This document shows positions 8,554 to 16,139 of a stretch of DNA of 31,778 nucleotides, piece by piece. The DNA is taken from positions 1-31,778 of the forward strand of contig CAZCMN010000010.1 in the NCBI GenBank assembly GCA_964500015.1, in the 5' to 3' direction. The DNA is from JAPLYB01 sp964500015. Its GTDB lineage: Archaea; Nanobdellota; Nanobdellia; Pacearchaeales; UBA284. Position 1 is the stretch's first letter. Each line of letters starts with the position of its first letter. The translations under genes and the position numbers were made by a program. Under the pieces are notes generated by a model. That model had not been told where the DNA came from. It searched no databases and worked only from the letters and a program-made list of their open reading frames with translations.

Positions 8554-8604
8554 AAATTGTTTTATCGTGCTAAACAAATAGAAATTTGTTGGCAAGCCAA
8601 AAAG
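8554..8604. repeat. structured intergenic element, copy 2 (AGAA-loop hairpin)
   Basis: It lies between the 508-aa protein and the convergent 51-aa ORF. A perfect 7-bp stem AACAAAT (8573-8579) and ATTTGTT (8584-8590) carries loop AGAA (8580-8583), followed by a second small palindrome TTGGC-AA-GCCAA at 8589-8600. The order TTGTTTT, CG, stem, AGAA, stem, GCCAAAA matches the element at 5689-5735, while the stem bases differ in both arms in a compensating way. Confidence 0.5.
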
Positions 8605-8605
8605 T

Positions 8606-8761
8606 TTACGCTTCTTCTTCAGCAAACTTTTTGATGTCTTCAAAGTTTTCAACAATCAATTTTGCTTTTGCTTTTCCGAAAGAGAATGGAAATTGATCAG
8701 TATCATCTTTTTTTAACTTGATGATTTTGTTTCCTTTGAATTCTGAAAATTCTACTGCCAT
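8606..8761 (-). CDS. small conserved-looking protein, 51 aa
   Basis: A short gene read on the minus strand from the ATG at 8759-8761 to the stop at 8606-8608. The product starts MAVEFSEFKGNKIIKLKKDD, continues DQFPFSFGKAKAKLIVENFE and ends IKKFAEEEA. It is a compact, charged, soluble protein with an N-terminal strand-rich half and a C-terminal helix. The clean beta pattern (NKIIKLKK, then PFSFGKAKAKLIVEN) and normal codon use make it very likely a real gene. From memory the PFSFG-KAKLIVEN pattern looks like small hypothetical proteins of DPANN archaea, but I cannot name a family. Upstream 8762-8852 is T-rich and holds the downstream end of the mscS gene region. No Shine-Dalgarno is visible. 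Confidence 0.75.
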   Translation of the reverse strand: MAVEFSEFKGNKIIKLKKDDTDQFPFSFGKAKAKLIVENFEDIKKFAEEEA

Positions 8762-8852
8762 TTTTGTTTTTCCTTTTTTTATTTATTTAATTTAAGTTTT
8801 ATAAGTTGTAAGTGTATTTTACCTTTTTAAGGGTTTTGTTTTCTCTTATTTT

Positions 8853-9719
8853 TTAATCAATATTAAACAATTTTTTATCTTTAAAAATTACCTCGGTATG
8901 AGGGTATGCTATCTCTACATTTTTTTCTTTTTTAATTCTTAAGAAAATTTCCCGAGTTATATCACTTTTTATTTCAGCCATCTTTTTTACAGGGGCGAAA
9001 AATCTTACTTTAAGGGTTATTGAACTTGCATTCATCTTAACACGCACCTTTGGTTCTTTATTTGTTTCTTTTATAAAATTTTTTACAATCTTTAAAGCGG
9101 ACTCTTGGGCAATATTTATTGCCTTGTCTAAATCACTTTCATAAGTTACATCAACTAAAACCTCACTTAAGACATAATCGTCCATCAAGGTATAATTGAT
9201 AATATTCTGCTCAAACAAAATAGAATTCGGCACTAAGATAGTTCTTCCAGAAGAATCTTCAGTATCAACTGCTCCCCCAACTTCATCTAGGTAAATATGG
9301 CTCATAGAAATATCATAAACATCTCCTCTTACATTTCCAATAATTATTCTGTCTCCAATATTAAAGGGTCTCTTGATTATAATCATGAGCCAGGCAGCAA
9401 TGCCAGTTATTGGTTTCTGCAATGCAAAACCCAGGGAGGCTGTAAGCAAACCTGCAAATATTCCTAGCCCAGTCCAAGAGCCCAGATAAGAGAAAAAAGC
9501 AATAAACAAAATCAAAACAACAAAAACAACATTAAGCATTCTTGTAAAAATTTTAATATTTGAAATCTCTTTCTTTGATTTTGCTTTAATGAGCATCTGT
9601 TTTTTAACTAATCTAAGGATGAAATTAAAGAGAAATATCAACAAGAGAACAACAACAATAGTAATTAACAATCTTCCACTACCATTTAATGTATCAACAA
9701 TATTGGAAAAATCAATCAT
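8853..9719 (-). CDS. MscS-family mechanosensitive ion channel
   Basis: Small-conductance mechanosensitive channel subunit, a homoheptamer in known members. It opens under membrane tension to release solutes after hypo-osmotic shock. The 288-aa protein has three transmembrane helices at about residues 13-38, 58-80 and 85-110. The last is the pore helix, recognisable as GLLTASLGFALQKPITGIAA and followed by IKRPFNIGDRI, the family signature at the start of the cytoplasmic beta domain. Further on are VDTEDSSGRTILVPNSILFE and INYT, then the alpha/beta vestibule domain with VRFFAPV near residue 240. Length is typical of minimal MscS proteins. It is a single gene with a spacer on either side. Confidence 0.94.
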   Translation of the reverse strand: MIDFSNIVDTLNGSGRLLITIVVVLLLIFLFNFILRLVKKQMLIKAKSKKEISNIKIFTRMLNVVFVVLILFIAFFSYLGSWTGLGIFAGLLTASLGFALQKPITGIAAWLMIIIKRPFNIGDRIIIGNVRGDVYDISMSHIYLDEVGGAVDTEDSSGRTILVPNSILFEQNIINYTLMDDYVLSEVLVDVTYESDLDKAINIAQESALKIVKNFIKETNKEPKVRVKMNASSITLKVRFFAPVKKMAEIKSDITREIFLRIKKEKNVEIAYPHTEVIFKDKKLFNID

Positions 9720-9846
9720 ATTATTAAAAAGGGAATCTAATTTAAAAATCTATCTCTTATTTCTTAGGTTTCCAACGTAAAATTCTATCAACAAAAATAT
9801 ACCTAAATATTACCATTAATAACAGACTAAGAAATGCACTTAAATC

Positions 9847-10248
9847 TTAAGCCCATCTTTCAGAAGGACGTCTTGCTGGATTGTATTCAATTTCTGGAAA
9901 GTTAACTTTATAGCAGTCTATTTTGTTAAATTCTTTCATGTATTTCTCGTGTTCTTTGTATTTTTCAAGGTCTTTAAGTTGTTGTGATAGCCGATTCATA
10001 GAGTTGACTAGTTTTTCTTTCATTTCTTCTTCTTTTTCTATTTTAGCATTATGCTGTTTTTTTATGTCAGAAATAATTCCGAGAATAAAACCAGTAGCAT
10101 TATCTGAAAAATTAAAAACTCTTGAGATTTTTGAAGGCTGATTTTGAAATAAGAAGGAAAAAGTCATGTCAAGAGCTTTTTGCCCCATTCTTAATTTAAT
10201 TACTTTAAGTTCTTTAACTTCAATTAGACTTGGTTTTTGCATTTCCAT
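9847..10248 (-). CDS. coiled-coil protein, unknown function
   Basis: A 133-aa soluble protein I cannot assign. Residues 1-60 look globular, with strands around SLIEVKELKVIKLRMG. Residues ~60-115 are a highly charged helix (DIKKQHNAKIEKEEEMKEKL, then RLSQQLKDLEKYKEHEKYM) likely to form a coiled coil. The tail ends PARRPSERWA. The start is decided by the Shine-Dalgarno AAAAGGAG seven bases upstream. The promoter motif AATCTTTAAAAA sits at 10285-10296, about 40 bases before the ATG. It is followed by the mscS gene in the same direction, with a spacer of ~125 bases. Confidence 0.75.
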   Translation of the reverse strand: MEMQKPSLIEVKELKVIKLRMGQKALDMTFSFLFQNQPSKISRVFNFSDNATGFILGIISDIKKQHNAKIEKEEEMKEKLVNSMNRLSQQLKDLEKYKEHEKYMKEFNKIDCYKVNFPEIEYNPARRPSERWA

Positions 10249-10318
10249 TTTACTCCTTTTTATTAGATTTAGTGTGGTTTGGTATTTTTAAAGATTTCGT
10301 ATTTATTTTAGATACTCA

Positions 10319-10708
10319 CTACTTAATCTTTCTGATTTTTCCTACTGTTTTCTTAGCAAGATTTATGTTTGTGACATATGAACTTGTTTTACCATTCTCT
10401 GTAACTTGAATGTAATATACACGAACTCCGTTTTTGATTTTTCCTCTATCATTGATCTCTCCTTGATCTTGGATAGTATACCTGCCTATTGTTTTACCTT
10501 CCTTGTCAGAAAGAAGGTCAGAACTATGCCCCATGCATTGATATGCTCCACCCATTTCTATAGGCATGTTTCCCATTAATGTGGCGCTTCTTGCACAATC
10601 ATCTAGTTCTTTTCTTACTTGTGTTGGCAAAGAGATATCTGCACAATTAATCAAGAATAATAAAGATAAACCTGCTGTTGTTGAAATTAATTTTTGTGTT
10701 AAATTCAT
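10319..10708 (-). CDS. small predicted lipoprotein
   Basis: A 129-aa exported protein. Residues 1-21 form a signal peptide (MNLTQKL, then a hydrophobic core with LSLLFLI) ending in a lipobox-like LINC with the cysteine at residue 22. The mature protein is therefore probably lipid-anchored on the outer face of the membrane. The rest is a small polar domain with two further cysteines (DDC at ~38, YQC at ~58), which could form a disulfide, and a beta-rich C-terminal half (GRYTIQDQG, then RVYYIQVTENGKTSSYVTNI). Function unknown. Promoter motif AATCTTTAAAAA at 10736-10747 lies about 30 bases upstream of the ATG. It shares this motif with the other predicted lipoprotein gene at 17055-17822, but their mature parts do not look alike. 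Confidence 0.78.
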   Translation of the reverse strand: MNLTQKLISTTAGLSLLFLINCADISLPTQVRKELDDCARSATLMGNMPIEMGGAYQCMGHSSDLLSDKEGKTIGRYTIQDQGEINDRGKIKNGVRVYYIQVTENGKTSSYVTNINLAKKTVGKIRKIK

Positions 10709-10800
10709 TTTGATGTTATAATTAATTGTTTAAACTTTTTAAAGATTTTGTATTCAATTTGAGTGATAAAAATTAAGAAAAATTGGAGAATAAATCACCC

Positions 10801-11379
10801 CTATTTAGAACGTAGAACTTGCTCAAGGTTTTCTCTTCTTCTTTTTCTATTAAATTCTTTTGTGCTAGAAACTCCAGTAGCTAAGACTGAAACCGCGGCA
10901 GCACCTAAAGAAGCATAAGCAAAGTCCTTTAATTCTGGTGCTTTTGTGCTACCAATAACAAGTCCAGCCGCTAATAAAACTGAGAGGCCTAATCCCGCTA
11001 AAGAACCTCTTTTTACATTTCGAAACCTATTCTCCTTTATCATATAAGGATCTTCTTTTGCTACATAGAATTTTATATCTGTTTTTGGGCTTGAATCATC
11101 CTGGGCTGACTCTGTTCTTTTAAATACTGCTGATATTCCATAATTTTTTTCTAATATTCTTATAATTTCATAAGTTCTTTGATCCGTGAATGTTATAGCC
11201 TTTTCAGGACTAAATCTTAAACCTAGAGCATAACTGTGATGTGGAATATGGTCAAACCTATAACTTTCAGGAATTGGTTTACATCCATGAATTATTTCTT
11301 TTACTAATGTATTATTATCTTCTAAAAAGCTTTCTGGAGCATTAACAAACCCCGGCTTTGATGCAAGTTCGTATTCCAT
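10801..11379 (-). CDS. unknown protein with two C-terminal membrane helices
   Basis: A 192-aa protein of unknown family. Residues 1-~125 look soluble and alpha/beta, with a possible strand-helix pattern in KAITFTDQRTYEIIRILEKN and KTDIKFYVAKEDPYMI. Two hydrophobic segments follow at about residues 127-146 (LAGLGLSVLLAAGLVIG) and 152-168 (DFAYASLGAAAVSVLATGV), and then a strongly basic tail (FNRKRRRENLEQVLRSK). This looks like a hairpin membrane anchor with both the N-terminal domain and the tail in the cytoplasm. It is divergent from radB, with an 86-base shared spacer, and stands apart from the lipoprotein gene downstream. No function can be offered. Confidence 0.75.
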   Translation of the reverse strand: MEYELASKPGFVNAPESFLEDNNTLVKEIIHGCKPIPESYRFDHIPHHSYALGLRFSPEKAITFTDQRTYEIIRILEKNYGISAVFKRTESAQDDSSPKTDIKFYVAKEDPYMIKENRFRNVKRGSLAGLGLSVLLAAGLVIGSTKAPELKDFAYASLGAAAVSVLATGVSSTKEFNRKRRRENLEQVLRSK

Positions 11380-11465
11380 TGGTTATTTTCGGTTTTATGA
11401 TTTTTAAGTTTTTATGTGATAGAAAAGAACAATAAACCTTAAATTCTTTAGATTATTGAAATTTT

Positions 11466-12206
11466 ATGGCTGGGGAGAAAATTGAAGGAAAAATAAGTTC
11501 TGGATCATCTGAATTAGATGAATGGCTTAGTGGAGGTTATGAAAAAGATGTTATTAGTGTTTTTTATGGGCCAGCTGGAAGCGGAAAAACAAATTTATGT
11601 TTGATTGCTGCAGCAGAACAAGCTGCTTTAGGAAAAAAAGTTGTTTTTATTGACACTGAAGGAGGTTTTTCAGTTGAAAGATTAAAACAATTAGCTAGTT
11701 TAGATATTCTAAAGAATATTGTTATGATAAAGGCAACAACTTTTTATGAACAGAAAATGGCTTTTGATAAGTTAACTGAATTAATCAATAAAAATGTCAG
11801 CTTGATTGTCATTGATTCTCTTGTAATGTTATACAGGCTAGAATTAGGGCAAGCTTCAAGTGATAAGAATTTTGACAGGATTCATATGATAAATAGTGTT
11901 TTAGCAAAACAAATGAGAATTTTAAGTGAGATAGCTAGAAAGAAAAATGTGGCTGTTTTATGCACAGACCAAGTTTATGGAGAATTTTTAACAGATGAAG
12001 AAATGAGGGCTGGAAAACAAAAATCTTTTTGCATGGTTGGGGGGGATATAATAAAATACTGGGCAAAATGCATTATTAAGTTAGATATTTTGCAACATGG
12101 AAGAAGAAAAGCAACTCTTGTAAAGCATCGATCTCTTCCGGAAAAGAAATTTGAATTTGAAATAATTAATGAGGGGATTAAGAAGAGGAAAGGGTTGTTT
12201 GTTTAA
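11466..12206 (+). CDS. radB: DNA repair and recombination protein RadB
   Basis: RecA/Rad51-superfamily ATPase paralogue found in Euryarchaeota and relatives, thought to assist or modulate RadA in homologous recombination. The 246-aa protein lacks the N-terminal helix-hairpin-helix domain of RadA and is just the ATPase core, as expected for RadB. Walker A is GPAGSGKT at residues 35-42. The TEGGFSVERLKQLA region follows at ~64-77, and Walker B is LIVIDS at 113-118. The LDEWLSGGYEKDVISVFYGP opening is characteristic. Towards the C-terminus come VAVLCTDQVY and the GGDIIKYWAKCIIKL strand. It is monocistronic, and its presence argues against a crenarchaeal source. Confidence 0.95.
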   Translation: MAGEKIEGKISSGSSELDEWLSGGYEKDVISVFYGPAGSGKTNLCLIAAAEQAALGKKVVFIDTEGGFSVERLKQLASLDILKNIVMIKATTFYEQKMAFDKLTELINKNVSLIVIDSLVMLYRLELGQASSDKNFDRIHMINSVLAKQMRILSEIARKKNVAVLCTDQVYGEFLTDEEMRAGKQKSFCMVGGDIIKYWAKCIIKLDILQHGRRKATLVKHRSLPEKKFEFEIINEGIKKRKGLFV

Positions 12207-12283
12207 TTTTTATGAACTTTGAATATATATTTTAATTTGTAATATTGTTTATAAGTAGGTTAATCATATCATTTTATTAAAAA

Positions 12284-12616
12284 ATGGTGGACTACGCTGA
12301 ACTAATCGCTAGGACTGCATTAGAACTTAAAGCAATTCAACTTAATACTGATGATCCTATTACGTGGGCATCGGGATATAGGATGCCGATATATAATGAT
12401 AATAGACTCTTTCTAGGAAGTGCTGCAAATAGAGCTCTTATCGCTCATGCATTTGCAGAAACTATTCAAAGACGTCAAATAAATTATGATCTTTTAGCAG
12501 GAACTTCAACTGCAGGAATATCTCCTGTTACAACTCTCTCTGATAATCTCGGAGTCGGATTAATATATGTAAGGGATGAACCAAAAGATCATGGTTTGTT
12601 TAGTTGGAATGCTTAA
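12284..12616 (+). pseudogene. pyrE: orotate phosphoribosyltransferase, C-terminally truncated
   Basis: The protein matches the N-terminal half of orotate phosphoribosyltransferase (orotate + PRPP to OMP, de novo pyrimidine synthesis). Visible parts are WASGYRMPIYNDNRLFLG at ~residues 26-45, LLAGTSTAGISPVTTLSDNL, and VGLIYVRDEPKDHG at ~90-105. There it breaks off: six residues (LFSWNA) and a stop follow. The PRPP-binding VDDVITTG-type loop and the rest of the Rossmann-like fold are absent, so this product should not be active. The next frame carries ODCase sequence immediately, so DNA for the pyrE C-terminus and the pyrF N-terminus seems to be missing between them. A TATA-like TTTATAAG lies at 12248-12255. 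An assembly error is a real alternative. Confidence 0.8.
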
Positions 12617-13301
12617 GGTAGGAAAAGAAATTCATACTGCTGCTTGTAATGAAGGCATTCCAATTGTTCAGGTTATGTCTAGGTATGGTTCTGGAGTTTT
12701 TTTAGATTTAAAACTTCATGACATTCCCCAAACTGTTTATGGAGCTGCAAGAGCAGCAGCTGTTCAAGGGGTTTCTATGTTTAATATACATATTTCTGGA
12801 AATGAGATGATGTGCAAGGCAGCTTTAGAAGGTGCAATTAGAGGAACAGAAGAAAGAGGAATAGAAAGGCCAAAAGTTATTGGAGTTACTGTATTAACAA
12901 GTTTAAATCAACATGATCTTGATGTTCAATTTGGTGAAGATAAAGTTAAATATGATGATTGGGTTAGAGGAAATACTCATCTTGCAAAAGACTGGGGTTT
13001 AGATGGTGTTGTTTGTCCTGCAAGTAAAGCAGGAGCCCTAGAAAAAGAATTTGGTCCTTGGTTGTATGTAACTCCTGGAGTAAAATGGAAAGGAAAAGCA
13101 GGACTAGGACAACAACAAGTTTATACTCCTGATAAGGCTGTTCAAGATTGCAGAAGTTCTATTCTTGTTATTGGAAGTGCTATAACACATGCAGGGAATG
13201 TTTATGAAGATGATGGAAAGACATTAAAAATAAGAGGAACATTAGATAACAGAAAACAAGCAGCATATGAAATTATTCAAGCAATGGCTTCTTTTGTATA
13301 A
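12576..13301 (+). CDS. pyrF: orotidine 5'-phosphate decarboxylase, N-terminally truncated
   Basis: OMP decarboxylase (OMP to UMP). ODCase homology begins at about LVGMLKVGKE. The residues before it (MNQKIMVC) are pyrE DNA read in another frame. The catalytic block FLDLKLHDIPQTV (Lys and Asp) is present at ~residues 42-54. The phosphate-binding region LYVTPGVKW lies at ~165-173, and a final ILVIGSAITHAGN stands where most family members have a VGR-x-IT arrangement, so the usual phosphate-clamp Arg appears to be Ser. The first beta strand, with the ALD-type Asp that contacts the ribose, is missing, about 25-30 residues. The order PyrE-then-PyrF without spacer resembles a bifunctional UMP synthase broken by an internal deletion plus frameshift. 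Confidence 0.82.
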   Translation: MNQKIMVCLVGMLKVGKEIHTAACNEGIPIVQVMSRYGSGVFLDLKLHDIPQTVYGAARAAAVQGVSMFNIHISGNEMMCKAALEGAIRGTEERGIERPKVIGVTVLTSLNQHDLDVQFGEDKVKYDDWVRGNTHLAKDWGLDGVVCPASKAGALEKEFGPWLYVTPGVKWKGKAGLGQQQVYTPDKAVQDCRSSILVIGSAITHAGNVYEDDGKTLKIRGTLDNRKQAAYEIIQAMASFV

Positions 13302-13323
13302 ATTTTTCTAGAAATTTTTTTAA

Positions 13324-14685
13324 TTAATTACCCATATCCACAAGTTTTTCTGCTAAACCAATATAGTTCTCCGGAGTTATTGCTTTTAATCTAATTTTTA
13401 GTTCTGGAGGAATGTCTAGAGAATCAATGAAGGCATGGATGTCTTGGAGTGTTAGTTTTTTTCCCCTAGAAAAATCTTTTAATGATTCATATGATTTCTC
13501 AAATCCAGTTGATCTTAAGATTGTTTGAATAGCTTCTGTAATAACTTCTGGATGTGCATTTAAATCTTCTTTTATTCTTTGTTCATTAACCTCAATTTTA
13601 TTTAGTCCTTTGCAAGTTGACTGGTAAGCTACAATACTATATCCTAGTGCTATTCCAATATTTCGAACAACTGTACTATCAGATAGATCTCTTTGTAATC
13701 GAGAAACTGTTAGTTTATTACAAAGATGATCTAACAAAGAATTTGCTAGCCCTAAATTTCCTTCACTATTTTCAAAATTAATTGGGTTTACTTTTTGAGG
13801 CATTGTTGATGATCCTACTTCTCCTTCTTTTACTTTTTGTTTTAGATAATCTCTACTGATGTAATCCCACATATCTTTATCTAGATTAAGAATAATGTTA
13901 TTTATCCTTATGATGTTATGAAAAATTTCTGCAAAATTGTCATAGGGTTCTATTTGTGTTGTTATAAAATTTGGTTCTAAACCAAAACTCTCTATAAATT
14001 CTTTTGAAAATGCTATCCAGCCAATATTGGGATAAGCAGCAACATGTGCATTGTAGTTTCCTACTGCCCCGTTTAGTTTTGTACTTATTTTTCTTTTTTT
14101 AAGTTGATCAATTTGTTTATTTAATCTATTTAAAAAAACAGCGAATTCTTTTCCAAGTGTTGTAGGGACTGCTGGTTGTCCATGGGTTCTTGCTAGCATT
14201 GTTAGGCTTTTGTATTTTTTTGTTAATTCGACTAAGATATTTCTAACAAACTCTAGTTCCTTAAAGAAAACACTTTCTAGCGATTCTTTAATTGAAAGAG
14301 CAAAGCATGTGTGGTTAATATCCCAAGTTGTTAATCCAATATGGATGCTTTCTTTTAAATCTTCTAGAGAAGTTGATTTTATTTTGTCTTTTATATAGTA
14401 CTCTGCTGCTTTCATGTCATGATTGGTTATTTTTTCAATAGCTTTAACTTCTTCAGCTCCTTGAAGGTTAAATTCAAGGTGGATTTTTCTTAGAATGTTT
14501 TCTTCGTCTTCTTTTAATTTTCTGATGATTCCTTTTTTTGAAAGTAATATCAAATATTCAATTTCTACTCTTATCCTATTTTTTATTAGAGAAAATTCAG
14601 AAAAATATCCAGATAATTCTTTGATATTCTCAGAGTATCTTCCATCTAAAGGACTTAACGCATTTAGAGAATTTATTTCAACCAT
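13324..14685 (-). CDS. purB: adenylosuccinate lyase
   Basis: Fumarase-superfamily lyase that splits SAICAR to AICAR + fumarate and adenylosuccinate to AMP + fumarate. It is 453 aa. The N-terminus LNALSPLDGRYSENIKELSG and the following FSEFSLIKNRIRVEIEYL are of the E. coli PurB type, unlike the B. subtilis-like form common in archaea. TRTHGQPA-type catalytic sequence appears as ARTHGQPAVPTTLGKEFA near residue 165-182. The superfamily signature GSSTMPQKVNPINFENSEGN lies at about 292-311. It is the third gene of purO-purCE-purB and starts two bases after the purCE stop. It converges with pyrF, whose stop is only 22 bases away. Confidence 0.96.
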   Translation of the reverse strand: MVEINSLNALSPLDGRYSENIKELSGYFSEFSLIKNRIRVEIEYLILLSKKGIIRKLKEDEENILRKIHLEFNLQGAEEVKAIEKITNHDMKAAEYYIKDKIKSTSLEDLKESIHIGLTTWDINHTCFALSIKESLESVFFKELEFVRNILVELTKKYKSLTMLARTHGQPAVPTTLGKEFAVFLNRLNKQIDQLKKRKISTKLNGAVGNYNAHVAAYPNIGWIAFSKEFIESFGLEPNFITTQIEPYDNFAEIFHNIIRINNIILNLDKDMWDYISRDYLKQKVKEGEVGSSTMPQKVNPINFENSEGNLGLANSLLDHLCNKLTVSRLQRDLSDSTVVRNIGIALGYSIVAYQSTCKGLNKIEVNEQRIKEDLNAHPEVITEAIQTILRSTGFEKSYESLKDFSRGKKLTLQDIHAFIDSLDIPPELKIRLKAITPENYIGLAEKLVDMGN

Positions 14686-14687
14686 TT

Positions 14688-16127
14688 TTATTTAGTCAAG
14701 TCAAGTATTCGTTTAGCTGCAAGAGCAGCATTACCTGGGTCAATTACTGTCATTAAAGGCAATTTTCCAGGCATTCTTAGACTTGAATGAATATCAACAT
14801 TATAAGTAGAGATGTCGCTGAAGACAGGACAAGTTATAACTGGAAAATTTGTGTTTCCTGCAACAACTGGGCCAAGACCATTGCTTCTGCCTGCAAATGT
14901 CATAAAAACAACTGGCTCAATGCTTTTGTTTATTTCATCTATATAATCTAAGACTTTTCGTGTTTGTTTATGTGCTGAAGCATAAAGTGGTTTTATAAAA
15001 GAAATTTTTAATTCAATTAAGGATTTTTCAATTTTTTGCCAGTGTTCAGCATCTTTTTCACTTGCTCCTATTGGAACAACACAACTACCATATGCTAAGC
15101 CTGCTTTTATCAGATTATTTACTATTCTTTTTTTTGGTGAAAGTTCATTTTTTGAAAAATCAAATTTTCTTCCTGTTAATTTTTCATATGAATCAATATA
15201 TCTGTAAGCTGTTTCCATTATTTGTTCATCATTTAAATCAGGAAGAGGTTTTCCTTCTTGATATCCAGATTCAATTAAAACATCTCTTACAAATTGTTTT
15301 GATTGTTCTTTTATTTTTAATTCTGGTTTTAACTTGATTAATTCAGAAACATCTTTGTATTTGCCTGATTTCATTTCTTCTGCTATTTTTGGAAATTTTT
15401 CTTCATATTCTTGTTTTGAGCAGTATCTAGATGAATCAGGAGTGTTTGATTCATCAATTAAATAAAGATTTTTGTTTTCATCTAAACCAAATTCATATTT
15501 TGTGTCAATAAAAATCATTCCAGCTTTTTCAGCAAGCTGCGCTCCTCTATTGAATAATTGAATAGAAAAAGTTTCCATTTTTTTAGCAAGTTCATTTCCT
15601 AAAGAAAGTTCAATTTCTTTTATAGTTATATCTTCATCATGCCCTTTTTCAGCTTTTGTTGTTGGAGTAAAGATTGGCTGTTCTAGTTTTTGATATCTTA
15701 GTAATGTATCAGGAAATTTAATTCCGCACTTTTCTCTTATTCCTTTTTCATAATCTGAAGCAAGACTTCCCCAAACATAACCTCTAACAACACATTCATA
15801 ATTTGAGTTTTTTAATTTTTTCTGAACGATAACACTTGGGTCTGGATTTGATTTCATTGCATTTGGAATTATATCTGAAGAATTTTCCATTGCCCAGATA
15901 TTAAATAGATTTAAGACATTTCCTTTATATGGGATGCATTTAGACAAAACATGATCAAAACAGCTGACTCTGTCAGTTGCAATCATGATAACATTTTCTC
16001 CTGAAAAATAGATTTCTCTGACTTTGCCTGTTTTGTGCTCTCTTAATTCTGGTATAAAACCATCTGCTAAAGAATTATTAAGATTTTCTCTTATTTTTTC
16101 CTTATACTCTTTTTCTTTTGTGTCCAT
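14688..16127 (-). CDS. purC-purE: PurC-PurE fusion: SAICAR synthase / AIR carboxylase
   Basis: Bifunctional purine enzyme, 479 aa. Residues ~10-320 are SAICAR synthase: GKVREIYFSGENVIMIATDR, then SCFDHVLSKCIPYKG, ECVVRGYVWGS, DTKYEFG and IDESNTPDSSRY. Residues ~335-479 are AIR carboxylase, with VVPIGASEKDAEHW, YASAHKQTRKVLDYIDE, FAGRSNGLGPVVAGNTNFPV and SSLRMPGKLPLMTVIDPGNA. The GRSNGLGP block matches the class II carboxylase half of animal PAICS better than bacterial class I PurE, which has a GGAAHLPGM-type block. Class II enzymes use CO2 directly and need no PurK. Domain order is also that of PAICS. It is co-transcribed with purO upstream (12-base gap) and purB downstream (2-base gap). Confidence 0.95.
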   Translation of the reverse strand: MDTKEKEYKEKIRENLNNSLADGFIPELREHKTGKVREIYFSGENVIMIATDRVSCFDHVLSKCIPYKGNVLNLFNIWAMENSSDIIPNAMKSNPDPSVIVQKKLKNSNYECVVRGYVWGSLASDYEKGIREKCGIKFPDTLLRYQKLEQPIFTPTTKAEKGHDEDITIKEIELSLGNELAKKMETFSIQLFNRGAQLAEKAGMIFIDTKYEFGLDENKNLYLIDESNTPDSSRYCSKQEYEEKFPKIAEEMKSGKYKDVSELIKLKPELKIKEQSKQFVRDVLIESGYQEGKPLPDLNDEQIMETAYRYIDSYEKLTGRKFDFSKNELSPKKRIVNNLIKAGLAYGSCVVPIGASEKDAEHWQKIEKSLIELKISFIKPLYASAHKQTRKVLDYIDEINKSIEPVVFMTFAGRSNGLGPVVAGNTNFPVITCPVFSDISTYNVDIHSSLRMPGKLPLMTVIDPGNAALAAKRILDLTK

Positions 16128-16139
16128 TTTTGAGGATTT

